Source of the DNA: Antedon mediterranea
Lineage: Eukaryota; Echinodermata; Crinoidea; Comatulida; Antedonidae
DNA: 64,000 nucleotides
Assembly (NCBI RefSeq): GCF_964355755.1
Contig: NC_092674.1
Location: forward strand, 13,521,001 to 13,585,000
Direction of reading: 5' to 3'
Below are positions 32,626 to 46,021 of this stretch, piece after piece. Position numbers and translations under genes: made by a program. Position 1 is the first letter of the stretch, and each line of letters begins with the position of its first letter. The notes under the pieces are model-generated. The model saw nothing but the letters and a program-made list of their open reading frames with translations. It did no database searches and was not told where the DNA came from.

Positions 32626-32840
32626 TAACCAAGCCAAAAATGATTGTTTGACCGCCCTAAACCAATTTCTGAAGTCAAATTCTCTGGACCTCAAAGTGCA
32701 TACGAAAGCTGATCTAGCTACGGTACTAGAGTATAAAGGAGAGGCGAATTTTTTCGAAGTCGCCAAACCTTTCCTTAGCAGTCAGAACGTAACGTTAAAA
32801 CTAAAATTACAGTTGCTGAAAAACTACTTATCCAAAACGC
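32620..32840 (+). CDS. Hypothetical exon or ORF fragment
   Basis: A forward frame reads CLTALNQFLKSNSLDLKVHT, ADLATVLEYKGEANFFEVAK and FLSSQNVTLKLKLQLLKNYL. The composition is protein-like (amphipathic, no low complexity), and a possible acceptor (accaag) precedes it. The second half is duplicated at 20683-20770. I do not recognise the family. In-frame sequence upstream belongs to the 146-bp repeat, so the 131-codon ORF start is not meaningful. Confidence 0.35.
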
Positions 32841-34197
32841 TGTATTTTTTCACGAAATGTAAGAGTTATTATCCCTTATTTTTAATATGTAAATGTATTT
32901 AAGATTACGGTACAGGATTCTTTATATAAGTAGTTTTAAAATACTTGGTTTATTTTAAAACCACCATCGTGGTTTTGCCGTGTTGGCGGACTCGTCCATT
33001 TTACTAATAGGAATAGGATTGTAGCACATTTATATAAAACGTTGAATTTGACCTATACGGTTTCCATTTCTGTTTTCTAATGTAAAATTAAAATTATATT
33101 ATTAGTATCTCTATGTAATATATTCATATTGTACTGTACTAGTTAGAATCTACATACCGTTATACTGCACTTTGTTTTGGTGATTTTTTAATGAAATTTT
33201 ATATGGAGTTGGTATACCATTGGTTCTACTAAAATTATTATTACTTTTATTTGTTTGTGTAATATTTGAAGATTGCTACAAAATAGAAATAATTTAAATA
33301 TAATATATTTAACAGATTAAGTGTACGCACTATGCCTATGGAACAGATTACATTTCGGACGTAGTTTAGTATGACACATCTGATATTCTATTGTTATAAT
33401 TATTTTGTTTTATTTATTGTAATGCGCCGTGTTCTTTATATCTGGGATTGTATATTGTTTTTCAATGAGCGTGTGGAGGATTCAGGTAATTTCTCTGAGT
33501 ATTAAAGCGTAACACCGCGGCTTTAAAATGTATATTGCTTATTATAAAATATAAACCTTTTAATCAACGTTGGTAATAACCGTGCCTAATTTTAGACAGC
33601 ACTCAGGCAAAAGTTTAGTAGCTTCTTTAAAAAAAAGTTGTTCTATAAGACAATACTACAGTCTGTACGCGTGTGAAGTGGAACTAATTCGCCTTAAAAC
33701 TGATACGTCAAAAAGGCGAGCGGCGTTTATTGTAAGTAATATTCTAGATGAATTAATATTATCAACATGCACAAGTACCTTAAATTGAATTCTACAATGT
33801 AAAGGATTCCAATGAAAAAAAAATGGTCCTGCTCTAAAACGTAGTGACAACTCAAATACAAGTTATTTGGTAAGATCTTGCTTGAAGGTATCCATTGCTT
33901 TAAAAGACAACGAAGTAAACTATCTTTGATAACTGACTTCCCAAAGTCAATATTAACCTTGACATGGTACCGGTGTTCCGAACCATAATAATGTGAGAGG
34001 TACGACCGCCATGCAGTTATCGACAGTACAGTCATCCTCGCTACAAATTACAGTATCTATAATTTATGACCCGCATTGTGGTTGGTTTATTTACCTATAT
34101 TATAACCGGCACGCCCATTAAATTGTAAATAAATACATTTTTTTAAATCACACTGAATTATATAGCACCTGTTATTAATAATATTTGTAACACTTAC
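32840..34197. repeat. Blocks paralogous to 20790-21980 and to 45360-45730
   Basis: 32840-33760 matches 20790-21980 without the insertion at 21487. 33715-34110 matches 45360-45732 (aaaaggcgagcggcgtttat; tgaaggtatccattgcttta) and contains the empty site of the 8-kb element (tttacctatattataa, 34088-34103). Non-coding. Confidence 0.75.
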
Positions 34198-34296
34198 ATT
34201 GTTTGGAAGATCCACTTTAGCACCTGCCTTGAGCAAAATAGTGCAAACGTCTGTGTGGCCCTCTTGTGCAGCTCCATTTAAAGGTGACCATCCATC
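34198..34296 (-). CDS. Single ankyrin-repeat exon, copy 2 (99 bp)
   Basis: Same structure as copy 1: acceptor (ttattttcag-type) upstream and donor gtaagtg downstream on the minus strand, exactly 33 codons. It begins DGWSPLNGAAQEGHTDV and continues CTILLKAGAKVDLPNN, closer to the ankyrin consensus than copy 1. The exon differs from copy 1 at about ten residues, yet frame and splice sites are kept in both, which is more than neutral decay of the flanks would suggest. No other exon of the gene is recognised nearby. Confidence 0.78.
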
Positions 34297-35639
34297 CTGA
34301 AATAATAACACACATCATGTTATAGAAGTAGTAGTATAGTCTTCTACAAAAAGCTATTTAATATTGTATTCAATATGTGATCAAGTAAAACTAGCTTAAA
34401 CGCCAGGTGAGGGCAAACAAATTCTATTGATCTTGCATTCCAATATCTATAGTTTCCCCTATGTTTCACAATGTTTGTGATTTTATGTGTGTTACACGAG
34501 CTTGTTGAAAATATGCACTTTATTATCATGGGGGATAGTTCAAATTACACAATAAAATCTCTATTTATTTGTACACAAATGTTGTTAATAGAGAGGCAAT
34601 TTAAAAAAAAACTAAAAATAAAAAGTGTGGTAAAAAATGTTATCAGAGGACTAAATATAGATAATACTTCATAGTTTTATTTTCATGCTGTAGCAAAAAG
34701 TATCCACCGTATATCCACCATCTATCCACCATCTTTTTTCACCTTCTATAGAGTCACCGGGCATGTAATTACACTGTGTTAAACTACTTAACTACTGAAA
34801 AAAGTCTTACTGGTTTTTATAGCCGAATTTTACCAAATTTTGTATTTCACCATTTTAAGGGAAATTCACTTGTTTTCGTCTTGATGTCTATTACAATTAT
34901 TTGATTTATGTACAATTTACCAGATATTATATATAAAATTCATTCCTGTACCTAAGCTTTAATTTGAATAAAGATTATTAACCTTTGATGTTTTCTTTAA
35001 GATAATGTATTGTATATGCATGCATTTGTTTTGCTTGTATACTATTTTGTTATATAGTAGGGTACTTTTGTACGTAGCATTTATATTTTGCAAATTCGGT
35101 AAGAAATTGTGGTCCTTAATATGAAAGATGGTACTAGTTCTGCTTCCAGTTATTTTGCTACAATTATCAAAGAACCTATAGATACAGTGCACTGATTGGT
35201 TAATAGAATACTGTAGTTTGATACGGTTAGTGGAATTTTGCGACGGTTGAAAACTTCAACCTTTAAGATATTTTGTTGGAGACATTGATATACGCACTGT
35301 CATATGGAACTTTTAAAGTTAAAACAGCCCCAAATCATATTATGATAAAGTGGTGTTTGCGTTTGAACTGGCAGTTACGACTAAAAATGTATCTAGGCCT
35401 CAAAACATGTTCAGATAACACATTTTGACTGCTGAATTCTCAACTATATGTTTCATTTTGCTGTTACTGGGAGAGAGGATACGTTTAAAAAAAATGTTTT
35501 GCCAAATCAAATGAATACGTCGATTCATATCCATTTTGTGTACCATTTTAATAAAATCGTGTTGCTATGTAGGCTACATCACAATATATACAAAAACAGA
35601 AAAATCATCATTAAAAAAACCATTCCCTAATTATTTAGT
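34297..35639. repeat. Ankyrin-block sequence, copy 2
   Basis: Closely matches 53906-55330 (tacaaaaagctatttaatat; gcatgcatttgttttgcttg). The minus ORFs shared by both copies have no recognisable motif. Non-coding. Confidence 0.75.
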
Positions 35640-36060
35640 ACTCTAAATGGTAAAAACTATTACGAAATCTATATGTATGAGGGGTGATGGACCGCTTCCT
35701 TGAACTTAAAAAATGAGATGGGTTGGGTCTTGCAAAATAAAATGTGTTTTCTTAATAAAGTGATCTCTAATCAATCAAATTGAAAGTATACGTGAAGCAT
35801 AATTAACAATACATTTGAGTTCCAACGTATCCTTACATGTGGTCCCGGTAAACCATGCAACAATGATAAAAGTGAGAATACTCTCAATGACCGATTTATA
35901 AAAATAAAAGACGTAGGCCTGATGGGAGGTTAAACTATTTAAGTCTATGCAAACAGTAAAAACGTTGAGCACGGGCCTTTTTCATAGCCTTATAGTAATA
36001 ATACTTATTGTCGTGCCACTTAAGATCTCTGGTGATTTATTAACAATGTCAATTCCAGAT
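35640..36060 (-). pseudogene. Non-LTR reverse-transcriptase C-terminal relic, copy 2
   Basis: Minus strand reads KWHDNKYYYYKAMKKARAQR, CLHRLK, then after a frameshift FYKSVIESILTFIIVAWF and ELKCIVNYASRIL. This is the typical region after the RT domain in jockey-like and related elements (IESxLTF...W motif). Copies at 15713-16010 and 55330-55790 show the relic predates the duplications. Confidence 0.7.
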
Positions 36061-36821
36061 GGGGTATTTCATATTGTAGGTGATTTACATTTTGTGTTAT
36101 AAAATGTCGAGTGTTTCACCTGCTTTGATAGAAACTATACTGTAATGAGTTGAAAATGTAAACATATTAGTATATTAGTAAACACATGATGTACTGCAAA
36201 ACAAACTAGTGTATTTGTGCACATGATAGTAGGTGACATTTGTATAATTGAGACCGTTTGATTTAACACGAAAACATATGAACTCATAAAAAACGTACAT
36301 AATCATATAATGTAGTACATTTTGAATGTTGACATGACATGATAAACATTAAAGATGTTCCTTCTAACATAGATTTTTCTCAGATTACTTGGATTTCGTT
36401 CTTAAATACGGTATATTGTTTTATTTATTGTAATGTCATGTGTTCTCTGCACATGTCGATATAGTTAGGGTACGGACATTTATCTTAGTATTACAGGGTA
36501 ACACCGTGGCTTAACAATATATTTTTTATTATAAAATATAGACCTTTGCAAAAACACTACTTAGTTTATTAATGAAAAAGATCTTAATTGAAATATACAT
36601 TTCAATTACCTGTACGCGAGTGCAAATACAACATCTAATTCAATATGTATTTGAAAAAAGCAAAAATTATGTTTTCGAGAATTGTTGTTTTTTTAGAACA
36701 CACTACTAAGTGGTTGGTGTAACTTCACATTTATGATATTGAAACATTATATGTTAATTAGTCACCTTAATATGGACCTTTGCCATATACGATGATTTAA
36801 AATTCAGAGTTTTAGTATTAT
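36061..36821. repeat. Block paralogous to 16010-16357 and 55800-56600
   Basis: Shares aacatgatagtaggtgacatt-like sequence and ggttggtgtaacttcacatt. It is the empty site for the CR1 insertion at 16358. Non-coding. Confidence 0.7.
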
Positions 36822-37110
36822 AGTATTACAGTTAAACCCCATGAGCGGTCACCTCCCGAAAGCTGCCTCCCTTAACGGCCGTACTTTCGAAAAGCCTGTT
36901 TGTTCTTCATTTAAATAGTGGACCATCTCACGTGAGCGCCATCTCACGTGTGCGGCCGCGGAACATTTGGTTACAGCACATTAGATTATTTGTATGGTAA
37001 ATTACCTCCTGTAAGCGGCCACACAACAACAATATATGGCTGCATTCGCGTGCGCAAATTTCAGTTAGTGTTTACCGACCGACCGAAGTATCAAAATACA
37101 ATTTTCATAC
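36822..37110. mobile_element. pogo/Tigger-like MITE fragment, copy 2
   Basis: Begins tacagttaaaccccatgagc (36822 on), followed by repeated cacctccc and gcggccac units, and by the same accgaccgacc microsatellite as the copy at 18593. A further acctcccgtaatcggccac near 37381 may be the other end. Confidence 0.5.
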
Positions 37111-39560
37111 TTATATTGTGCTTTAGGCTATATAATAATTAGCTTTATTTCGAAGCGGTTTTAAAATATTTATGTTAAGAACATTCCTATGTTTTTTTAG
37201 ATGAGATAACTACACTTTTTGATTTTGACCGACCGGTTTGTCTGAAAATCATAAATAATACTAAACCACCTGATCATAAACAATACAATACAATTAACTA
37301 AAGACTGTAGAGGCCCGTTGTGTTAGGAAAGCCGAAAAATATCGTGCATAGAATACGTGATGTTGGCCCTCTATCGACAGAACCTCCCGTAATCGGCCAC
37401 TTTTCAATTTCATAAAATAAGGCAATTAATAGGAGTTGATACCTTAGTAGTTATAACAGCCCAACAAAACTTCATCCGGTAGTGCTAACTAGTCTGAGTG
37501 TAAACTGGCAGTTACAGCTAAAATATATCTAGGCTTCAAATTCTGTGCAGGTAACACATTTTATTTAATTAGGTACTCTTTTCGTACTGTTGGGAATTTC
37601 AGTTCAATTATTTTCCAAAATAGTGGTACACAACAATGAAAGAAAATGTGAAAACAACATTTTTGTTACGTTCTTGTCATTAGAAATATTCTTGCAACTG
37701 AGGTGAACTTTGAAAATGCCGGTCAGATATTTAAAAAAAACAGTTACAAGGAATAAATTAGCAATTGTCACTGCATACTCATCCATCAAACTAGCCGCCA
37801 TCGAGCAAATATTCAATTCCATGAATCTTATGAGGGTTAGTTTTATAGGAACAATAGTATTTTTTTATTTGTTTTGGCAATTAATGCAATTAAAGCGTAA
37901 TTAATTCGTCATATTCCATTTGGAATACTACTACCTGTAAAATGACTAGAATGTTCTGATTTGTTAATTTTTTAATTATATTATATATACAGAATTATAT
38001 ATTATTTAAAATGTTCGGGTAGCTTCCATGCATGCGGCTTTTGGCCTTAATGGAAGTCCTTTTGTATATGTTTTCTTTTTTTACAGTATAATTTAATTTT
38101 GTTTAAACTACAGGCGTGGCCCGTGAAAAAAAAAATCAAAATATATGTGTCGCCATCAACGGCAAATATTGGAGCAGAGCAAAAACTACATCAACCGGGA
38201 AATCACGAAATTAATTTTATACCGCGGACGATTGAAAATCTGCCGATGAAATCAGAAAGGTTGTTTTAAAATCTTTTATAATATCTGCCTAAGAGAAAAA
38301 ATATTATTAAATCTACGTTTCGCGGTACATCTGACTGAGATAGATGCAGGTATGCAAGGCGGAAATCTTTTTCCATTGTGCTCAAAAGTAACCATAATTT
38401 AAGTATAGATACACTAACATCGTGTAGCACATTTAGCTCGTAGTATCATGTACGTGCACATAGCATCGCATTGGTAAGTCACAAACATATTAGTGAAATG
38501 CACAACATTGCAGTAATAGTTATTAATTCATAAAGGTTATGAAATAATCAAATTAAACAAAGGTCTATCCTTACACGTACGAAAAAATTCCAACAGTTAT
38601 CTAACAACACGTATTCCTTACTTTCGGGCAAACACTGAAAGAACGAATTATTATATATTATGCTTAATCCTGGAATAGGTATGCACAATGTAAAACGCAT
38701 AGCACTAACTCCGTGTCGGTTCTTACACCAGCTGTTCCATGAGTCTAATGCCTTAAAAAAGATAGTATTAGTGTTTTTAATGTCTTATGTCATTGGTAGA
38801 CTTTTAACAGTCACCGGTAAAGTTACTTCCGAGTTCGTCATCACTTTGCGATTTCCAACTTCGCTGTAGTCACAATAAAACCTCTGTACAAAACGCTTGC
38901 AGCTGTCCCACATGTGAACGTGGCATGTACATTTGATATACATTTGAGTCAAGATATGTCATGTTTCTCTCTTTAAACGTCAAAATGAACTAATTTTTTT
39001 ATTAATTATATTGTAGAATACTATGGTATGGCTATTTAATATTATTGTGACTCAGACTGTTTAAAACTTAATGAAGAAATAGCTCATAATGTTTAATATG
39101 TTATAAATTCTGTATACACTACGATAGGACGTGACGTTATTATTATATTACAGTTGTAGACTATGTATAAATATTATAATGTACCGCGATGGTAAGACTC
39201 GCATACAAATTGATAATATTACAAGTAATAAATATTAATTCATAAAGATTAAACAAGTTATTACAAAGTTGTATTGTGACAAAACCTTTGTTAATCTGAC
39301 TTTCCAATGTCAAGATTAACCATGACGAGCCAGCGGTGTTCCGAACCATGTGATGGATACAACCGTGCAGTTCTCGACAATTTAGTCATCCTCGCCACAA
39401 AAAATGGTCTGTAATAATGACCCGCGATGAGCTTGCTTCAATTAGGTAAATTGTAAAATTCTAATAGTAACCCCCCTTCCAATAGTAACCCACCCTAAAA
39501 AACAATCAAAGAATAATAACCCAGTGTTACAATTAGAAGATTTACGGTACCGGTATATAG
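37111..39560. other. Mixed unassigned sequence with block fragments
   Basis: 37610-37990 resembles 26735-26960 and 60100-60130. 38000-39140 is mostly unique; the minus strand of 38660-38870 has a weak KALDSWN motif that could be an RT C-terminus, not enough to call. 39140-39190 matches 55205-55265. 39300-39470 resembles the sequence downstream of the ankyrin exons but has no exon. Confidence 0.4.
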
Positions 39561-41792
39561 AGTACTGCTAACCATAATAGTAGGTAACATTTGTTTTATT
39601 TGACACGACAAAGCATGTGAACTCTCCAAAAATGTACCGTATCATAATGTAGTATATTTTAAATGTTGACATGACATAATAAACATTGAAAGTTCTTTCT
39701 AACAGAGTTTTTTCTCGTGTTATTCGGATGTTGTACTTAATTTTTGTTTTATTTATTGTAATGCGCCGTGTTCTTTATATATTTGATTGTATATTGTTTT
39801 TCAATAAGCCGTGTGGAGGATTCAGGTAATATCTCTTTAAAGGGTAACACCGCGGCTTTAAAATGTATATTACTTCTTATACAGATATTGCCTGCTTAGA
39901 GGTGAAATATAAGATTTGACAAGTGAATGATTATGTTCGAGGGAATATATATTTCCTGAAGCGTAGCACGTGAATGAACCTGTCATTTCTTCTGAAGGAT
40001 CTGTCTGAGAAGGACAATGAAACTGCAAAAAGCAGGTTAGTTTAACTAATTTTTTTTTCGAAAAGAATTAATAATTCACATGCCGTATCGTTACAATATC
40101 TCAGCGAAGCCATAGTAATTATTTCATTAACATGCATACTTGTCTAGGACAAACATCTGAAAAGAGGCCTAGAAATCAGATAGGGAAGTGGAATGTTACG
40201 GGTAGTCAATATAGCCATTATATCGTATTAATCCCTTCTGATCATTCTTAAGACTTGTTGATACATAATTGTTTACATAGACTATACCCCACTTCAAGTA
40301 TTATTAAAATATAATAATTATGACCTATCCACGTTCTATCACCATATTAAATAATTTGTCATTGTTTAAAGAAAACATTAATTAACCTACTTATCATTAT
40401 ACGTATATGCAAGTTACTTTTTGGTAACTTAAAATTAATTGTCATAAACAGGTTATTAAATGATACTGGTATGTACTTTTGTGTCTAATTTATCCAAAAC
40501 AATATCATTTAAATTATAAACTTTTAATATTAAATCATTGGACAGTTTATGTGATATGTGTAATGTACTTGCTAATTTAAAAAAAAAAGTATGAAAGCAA
40601 ACATAACAACAATGATTACTAGTTTCCCGAATAATTGTTGAATTAAACTAAAATTTGAACTCAACCATCACCGTGATGATATCGGGATATCCGCGTTAAC
40701 GCACACGGTGTAACAAACATCTTGAAATACACTCATACTCTATAAACTGAAAAAATGTATAGTGCTGAATTATGTCTCATGTGTCATATAGTACTAAGTG
40801 CGAATAACCAATAAAGTAGTGTTTTTTTTCGTAACGAAAACAATGCATTTAATTTGATATTTTTCTTGATAGTATAAAATTCAATTGTTTGGTGTATGTC
40901 ACTGTTATGAGTCCAGGTAAGCACAACTGTGACATATATTGTCTATAAACGTCTATAAATTTCAAGTCCTTTATTGTCTGACTTCGTTTTGAATGAAGTT
41001 ATAGGCCTTCAAATTCAAATGTCAAATGAATACTAATATTGGTGTCCTTTCTACATGATCTCAAGCTCTTCCGCTAGTCACCTAATCCACCAAAAATATT
41101 GGTATGTATACAGAGAGTCATGTCAGGAATAAAGAATGTAAGTCGCTTATTACGAAGATGGACCTATTTCATTATGTAACTGCTGTTGTCACTATGATGT
41201 TATTTACGTACATAATTTGTATAATTAATGTTTATCTATTGTGTAATCACTTTTGTTTTCTGATTGAACTTAACTGATTTTAAATCAATGAGAGCTCATC
41301 AGTTATATACATTATAATGATTTCAGATTTGACAAAATAATTAAAACCGATTACTTTCCGATTATCAGAAAGCTTAAATGTGTTAATATTTACATAAACA
41401 ATGGTACGAAGACGTACACCGTACTGTGAGTTTCTGCATGTAATATATACTATTAAGAGGCTAATTATGCCTATTTCAAATAACAGTTCGGAATAGTTGG
41501 ATTTTGTTGCTTATGTTTGAAATTGTCTTTTATTTCAAACTCACAAAAACGGGCAATGAAAATTTCGTTATTAAAAACATTATTTAAAGCTTATTCAGTA
41601 TAGTTAAATTATTCAATTATTCATTTATTTATATGTGTTGTTCTATTTTTTTTCTTTTTACTTGGTTAGATAAAAAATGTTAGTGATAAAATGCTAATAT
41701 TCTAGTTAACATTCTTCATTTAATGATATTCCCACAAATTGCACTGTTTATGTATACGTAAATAGGACGGTAGCTCTTTTCGTATATTTGTT
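39560..41792. repeat. Long block paralogous to 55910-56240 and 57600-59419
   Basis: 39560-39900 matches 55910-56240 and 44040-44340. 39963-40034 is a shortened copy of the putative acidic exon (stop after EGSV). 40034-41792 tracks 57693-59418 closely (gatgatatcgggatatccgc; gtcatgtcaggaataaa). Non-coding apart from the exon remnant. Confidence 0.75.
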
Positions 41793-43136
41793 GCTGTTAG
41801 GATAATAAATATTTCACTTCAAAAACTTTCCAAAAATAGTGTTACACAACAATGACAACGTTCCGCCATAAAGCAAATATTCAATTCACAGGATTTCAGT
41901 ACATTATTGTTTTATATTATTGTAATTCGATGTTTTCTTCATTTTTACAATTAGTAATGCCAATTATTATCCTATTGGAAAAAAGGGTTTAGTCGAGTCA
42001 ACTTTAGATCTGCAAGTGACAGAGAGAAGCTTTTCTCTTGTTCGATGTCAGGTGGTGATTGAATCTGAGTTAAAAGTTTTTAATAAATGTTTATGTCATA
42101 ATTAATCATGAATTATTCATTCGTCCTGGAAAAAAAATTACGCGTCATGTACTTAGAATTTACTTTGAAAATAATTTGCTCACGGTTGTATGGCGGCGCC
42201 CTTCCACATAACCTTTTATCCCATCCCATCCTATTGAAACTGAATTTAGACATTTTTAAATAAATTTGATTTGGTACGCTACCAATAATAATACTGTTTT
42301 AATAATACAGTAGAAAGATTTCTCGCCTAGGTAAACAAAAGAAGGGTTACTTCTTGACACTCTCAAAAGGCTTTATAGATTGTTGCTATTAATTCGGTTC
42401 GGACGTAAATGAGTTTGCAGTAAATGAATAGAAGTTTTAAAAGGAAGTTAAAGAGAGGCGTATGAATGAAGGTGAGCGAATAAGGCCTATTTGACATCTT
42501 TGTGTGTGATTGATGCGTTTATACCTATTATAGACACTGTTATATACATTCTGTAAAAGCATGTTTCATTGTTGTTGCCGACAGATCGATTATGATGTTA
42601 TGTATAATACAGGTCATGATTATTGTTATTAAAATAGGAAAATAAACTACTATCTAAATTGTGTTTGTGTTGTACCATGTTGTGTTTCAGTTACTGAACA
42701 ACATAGTTTTGCTGGTTCTGTTACTTATATATACAACAGTACTTTATAATAATATTTATTAAAATGTGTGCTTATATAGAATACAATTTTGCTTATGTAT
42801 CGCTGTTTCACATTGATCAAAGCGATTGACATTATTATTACAATGTAGTAGCAGTTAACAATATATATCTCAATTATGTATTGATTGAAATTTAAAATCA
42901 CTTCATTTTTTAATAATACGTTCATTTTAATAATGCTTTTAAACCAAAATTCCGATTTAACCAGTCTAATTTGTGCTGGAGAAAGAGCAGTTCAGAGCAC
43001 AGGATCGGCTAAATGCATGGCAATCACCTGAAACTAGTAATTGGATTGTACAGACGCCTAGTAATTGGATTGTACAGATGCCTGGTGTCATTCCCACACC
43101 GAAGTCCCTTTCTGTTAAAACCATAGGGTCTAGTAA
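41793..43136. repeat. Dispersed blocks joined: start-of-window type then 9480-10560 type
   Basis: 41793-42090 matches 1-290, then the sequence switches to the 9530-10560 type (cacggttgtatggcggcgcc). The junction is near 42090. Non-coding. Confidence 0.75.
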
Positions 43137-43345
43137 AGCCCGGCGCACACCAGAGCTTTCGGCTGAGCCAACTGGCACGAGTAACACTTGCCTCACAGTG
43201 TGCGCCGGGGATTTCGTGAAGAATCGGCCACGCGTGCCGCTGAGGAAAATATCTATCGTGTTTAATATTTTTTGCCACGCGTGCCATTTTCCTCAAGTGT
43301 GCGCCGAACGTGAGCTTCCTGCTCACTAAAAAATTGTACTGCGCA
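43137..43345. mobile_element. End of a TIR element with GCCCGGCGCACAC motif
   Basis: gcccggcgcacac starts at 43137 directly after gtctagtaaa, whereas paralogues (11310, 30560) continue with atctcgaagg. Inverted copies of the motif occur at 43196-43209 and about 43298, with a second inverted pair (cacgcgtgcc, ggaaaat/attttcc). Only one end is clear. Confidence 0.55.
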
Positions 43346-44039
43346 TGACACGTCAAGGAAGCGTGTGGTTTTTGGTGGACATTTTTTCTTAAATGAGTTT
43401 TAAAAATTATTTGTAACGTTGCTGTGGCAACAAGTTATTTCAGCTATCAAACAAATCTACAAAGCTGCATTGGATTTTTGAAGATAAGTGTTGTATTTAT
43501 TTATAATTGCATAGGCCTAGGCCTAATAATATATTTAATAATAATTAGGCATATAGGCTCCTCTCCTAGGCTCTACTCTATTATTTATTAATTATGAGGG
43601 CATAGGATAGCTAGGCGCTAATGCCTACTCTACTCTATATTAGTAGTACTGTAGTAGGCCTAGTTGTTACGTAGTAGTACTAGGCTAGTAGTAGTAAGTA
43701 GAGTAAGTACCTAGGCTAGTACTAGAGGGCCGCCCCTACCCTGGTCGTGATCCTTTATAATAGGCTAGGGCTAATAATAAAAAAGGCTAGCTAAGTATTA
43801 CTAGTAGTATTAGAAAGTGTTGCCTAGCTAGGGGCGAGATGGTGGCAGACTAGACGCGCAATTGGTTGAAAAGTCAATCCCGCCATGATTCAATAATACA
43901 TAATCTATTCGATGTTGGTATTGCATTAGTTTAGAATAAATAAATAAAATATCGAGTTCTGTATTGACAATTGTGTGTGGCTGGACAAACAAAAATAAGT
44001 AGGTAGGCCTATATATAACCCTAGGCTAGGCCTAGACAA
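43346..44039. repeat. TAGGCCTA-rich, low-complexity stretch
   Basis: Dense in taggc, cctag and aggcctag strings and tagtagtact runs between 43510 and 43830. No ORF or structured repeat unit. Probably the interior or flank of the element that starts at 43137. Confidence 0.5.
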
Positions 44040-45732
44040 TAAAAGGTAACATTTGTTTTATTTGACACGACAAAACATGTGAACTCCCCAAAAAATGTAC
44101 CGTATTATAATGTAGTATATTTTAAATGTTGACATGACATAATAAACATTGAAAGTTCTTTCTAACAGAGTTTTTTTCTCGGTTACTCGGATGATGTACT
44201 TAATTTTTGTTTATTTATTGTAATGCGCCGTGTTCTCTATATTTTTACATATATTGTACATTGTTTTTCAATAAACAGTGCGGAGGATTCAGGTAATTTT
44301 TCTTTAAATGGTAACACCGCGAATTTAAAATGTATATTGCTTATAAAATATAAACCCTTAAACAATATTGGTAATAACCGTTAATAATTTTAGACAGCAC
44401 TCGGGCAAAAGCTAAGTCGCTTCTTCAAAAAGAAGTTGTTTTATAAGACGATACCACAGTACAGGTGTGAAGTGGAACTAATTCGCCTTAAAATACTAGT
44501 TTAAAAAATATCATAATTAATTAACCTTTTAAAAAGCTGATAATCAGAGATATGCGCGCGTGCAATTTAACCATCTAAATGAATATTTATTTACTAAAGC
44601 TAAAATTATGTTTTCTATTAGAGAAACTTTGTTGTTATGGGAACATACTAAGTGGTTGGTGTAACTTCACACTAACGATATATTTAAACATTACATTAAT
44701 TAGTCTCCTTTACATAGACCTTTGTCATAGGCGATGATTTGAAATTCAGATAGTTTTAGTATTTATATTATGTTACTGAGGTGTAGTAGTATGCTACATG
44801 CAATGTGGATTGTTGAACATTTTAATTTATTGATGATAAAAGTATATTATTATTGTAACCGAATTTGTCATGATTTACGATGAATTTAAATCAGTTTTTC
44901 CATCATGTTATGAGGTATAGTAGTATTATATTATTATTGTAACTGAATTAACATTGTTAAAGTTTTATAGAATACTGGTAAAATATTGGTAAGTAATGTC
45001 CCACACTCCACACTAAACATTGCCATGCATTTAATACTGAACATTGTATTACATTGAAAAGTCAGAATGTTATAATGTACTTGGTATGAAATACACTTTT
45101 GTCAAATCATTTCCTGTTTTGAATCGTTGGATAGATTTAAACTATATAAAACTATTTTAACAATAATATTGTTTGTACATTATACGTATGATGTAGTAAT
45201 TCTTTGTTTGTCACTGAAAGTAATGGTAAATGTATAATTTGTAAAGTGTCCCATATCGTATGTTTGTGTTGTCAATATGCTGTTATTTACGTACCTATAG
45301 AGCAACACCTTCCCCGCGATTAAGTGTACATTTAATGAAGAAAGACTGTTACGTAAAAAAAGGCGAGCGGCGTTTATTGTAAGTAATATTTTAGATGAAT
45401 TAATATTTTCAGTACCTTAAATTGCATTCTACAATGTAAAGGATTCCAATGAAAAAAAAATGGTCCTGCTCTAAAACGTAGTGACAACTCAAATACAAGT
45501 TATTTGGTAAGATCTTGCTTGAAGGTATCCATTGCTTTAAAAGACAACGAAGTAAACTATCTTTGATAACTGACTTCCCAAAGTCAATATTAACCTTGAC
45601 AAGGCACCGGTGTTCCGAACCATAATTATGTGAGAGGTACGACCGCCATGCAGTTATCGACAGTACAGTCATCCTCGCTACAAATTACAGTATCTATAAT
45701 ATGACCCGCATTGTGGTTGGTTCATTTACCTA
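44040..45732. repeat. Blocks paralogous to 39580-39890, 56250-57130 and 33715-34100
   Basis: Landmarks in order: tttgacacgacaaaacatgtg, gtaatgcgccgtgttctct, ggttggtgtaacttcacact, tgttactgaggtgtagtagt, then aaggcgagcggcgtttattg. The block ends at the TA (45731-45732) where the 8-kb element is inserted. Non-coding. Confidence 0.75.
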
Positions 45733-46021
45733 CACAGCAAAATTCTGATTCTTGTTTTAAGAAAAAAAAAACTTGTTTCAAGCAAAATATTTCTTGAAAC
45801 AAGTAAATTTTGACTTGTCCGTATTTCAATACTTTTTGGCTTACCAAGAATCGTAAAATTCTTAACAAGAATCACACAAATTCTTATCAAGAAAATTATT
45901 CTTACCAAGAAATAATACTTTAAGAACAATATTCTTACCAAGAATTTAATTGCTTTTTTCATTCTTGTTTTAAGCAGTATCTGCCTTAAAATAAGTAACA
46001 ATTTATCGATTTTTTAAAATA

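Noticed and set aside
38660-38870. Possible RT C-terminal relic (KALDSWN on the minus strand)
   Set aside because: A single weak motif without neighbouring landmarks.
42973-43356. Overlapping ORFs of 110-118 codons on both strands
   Set aside because: They span a block/TIR-element junction and encode no known motif.
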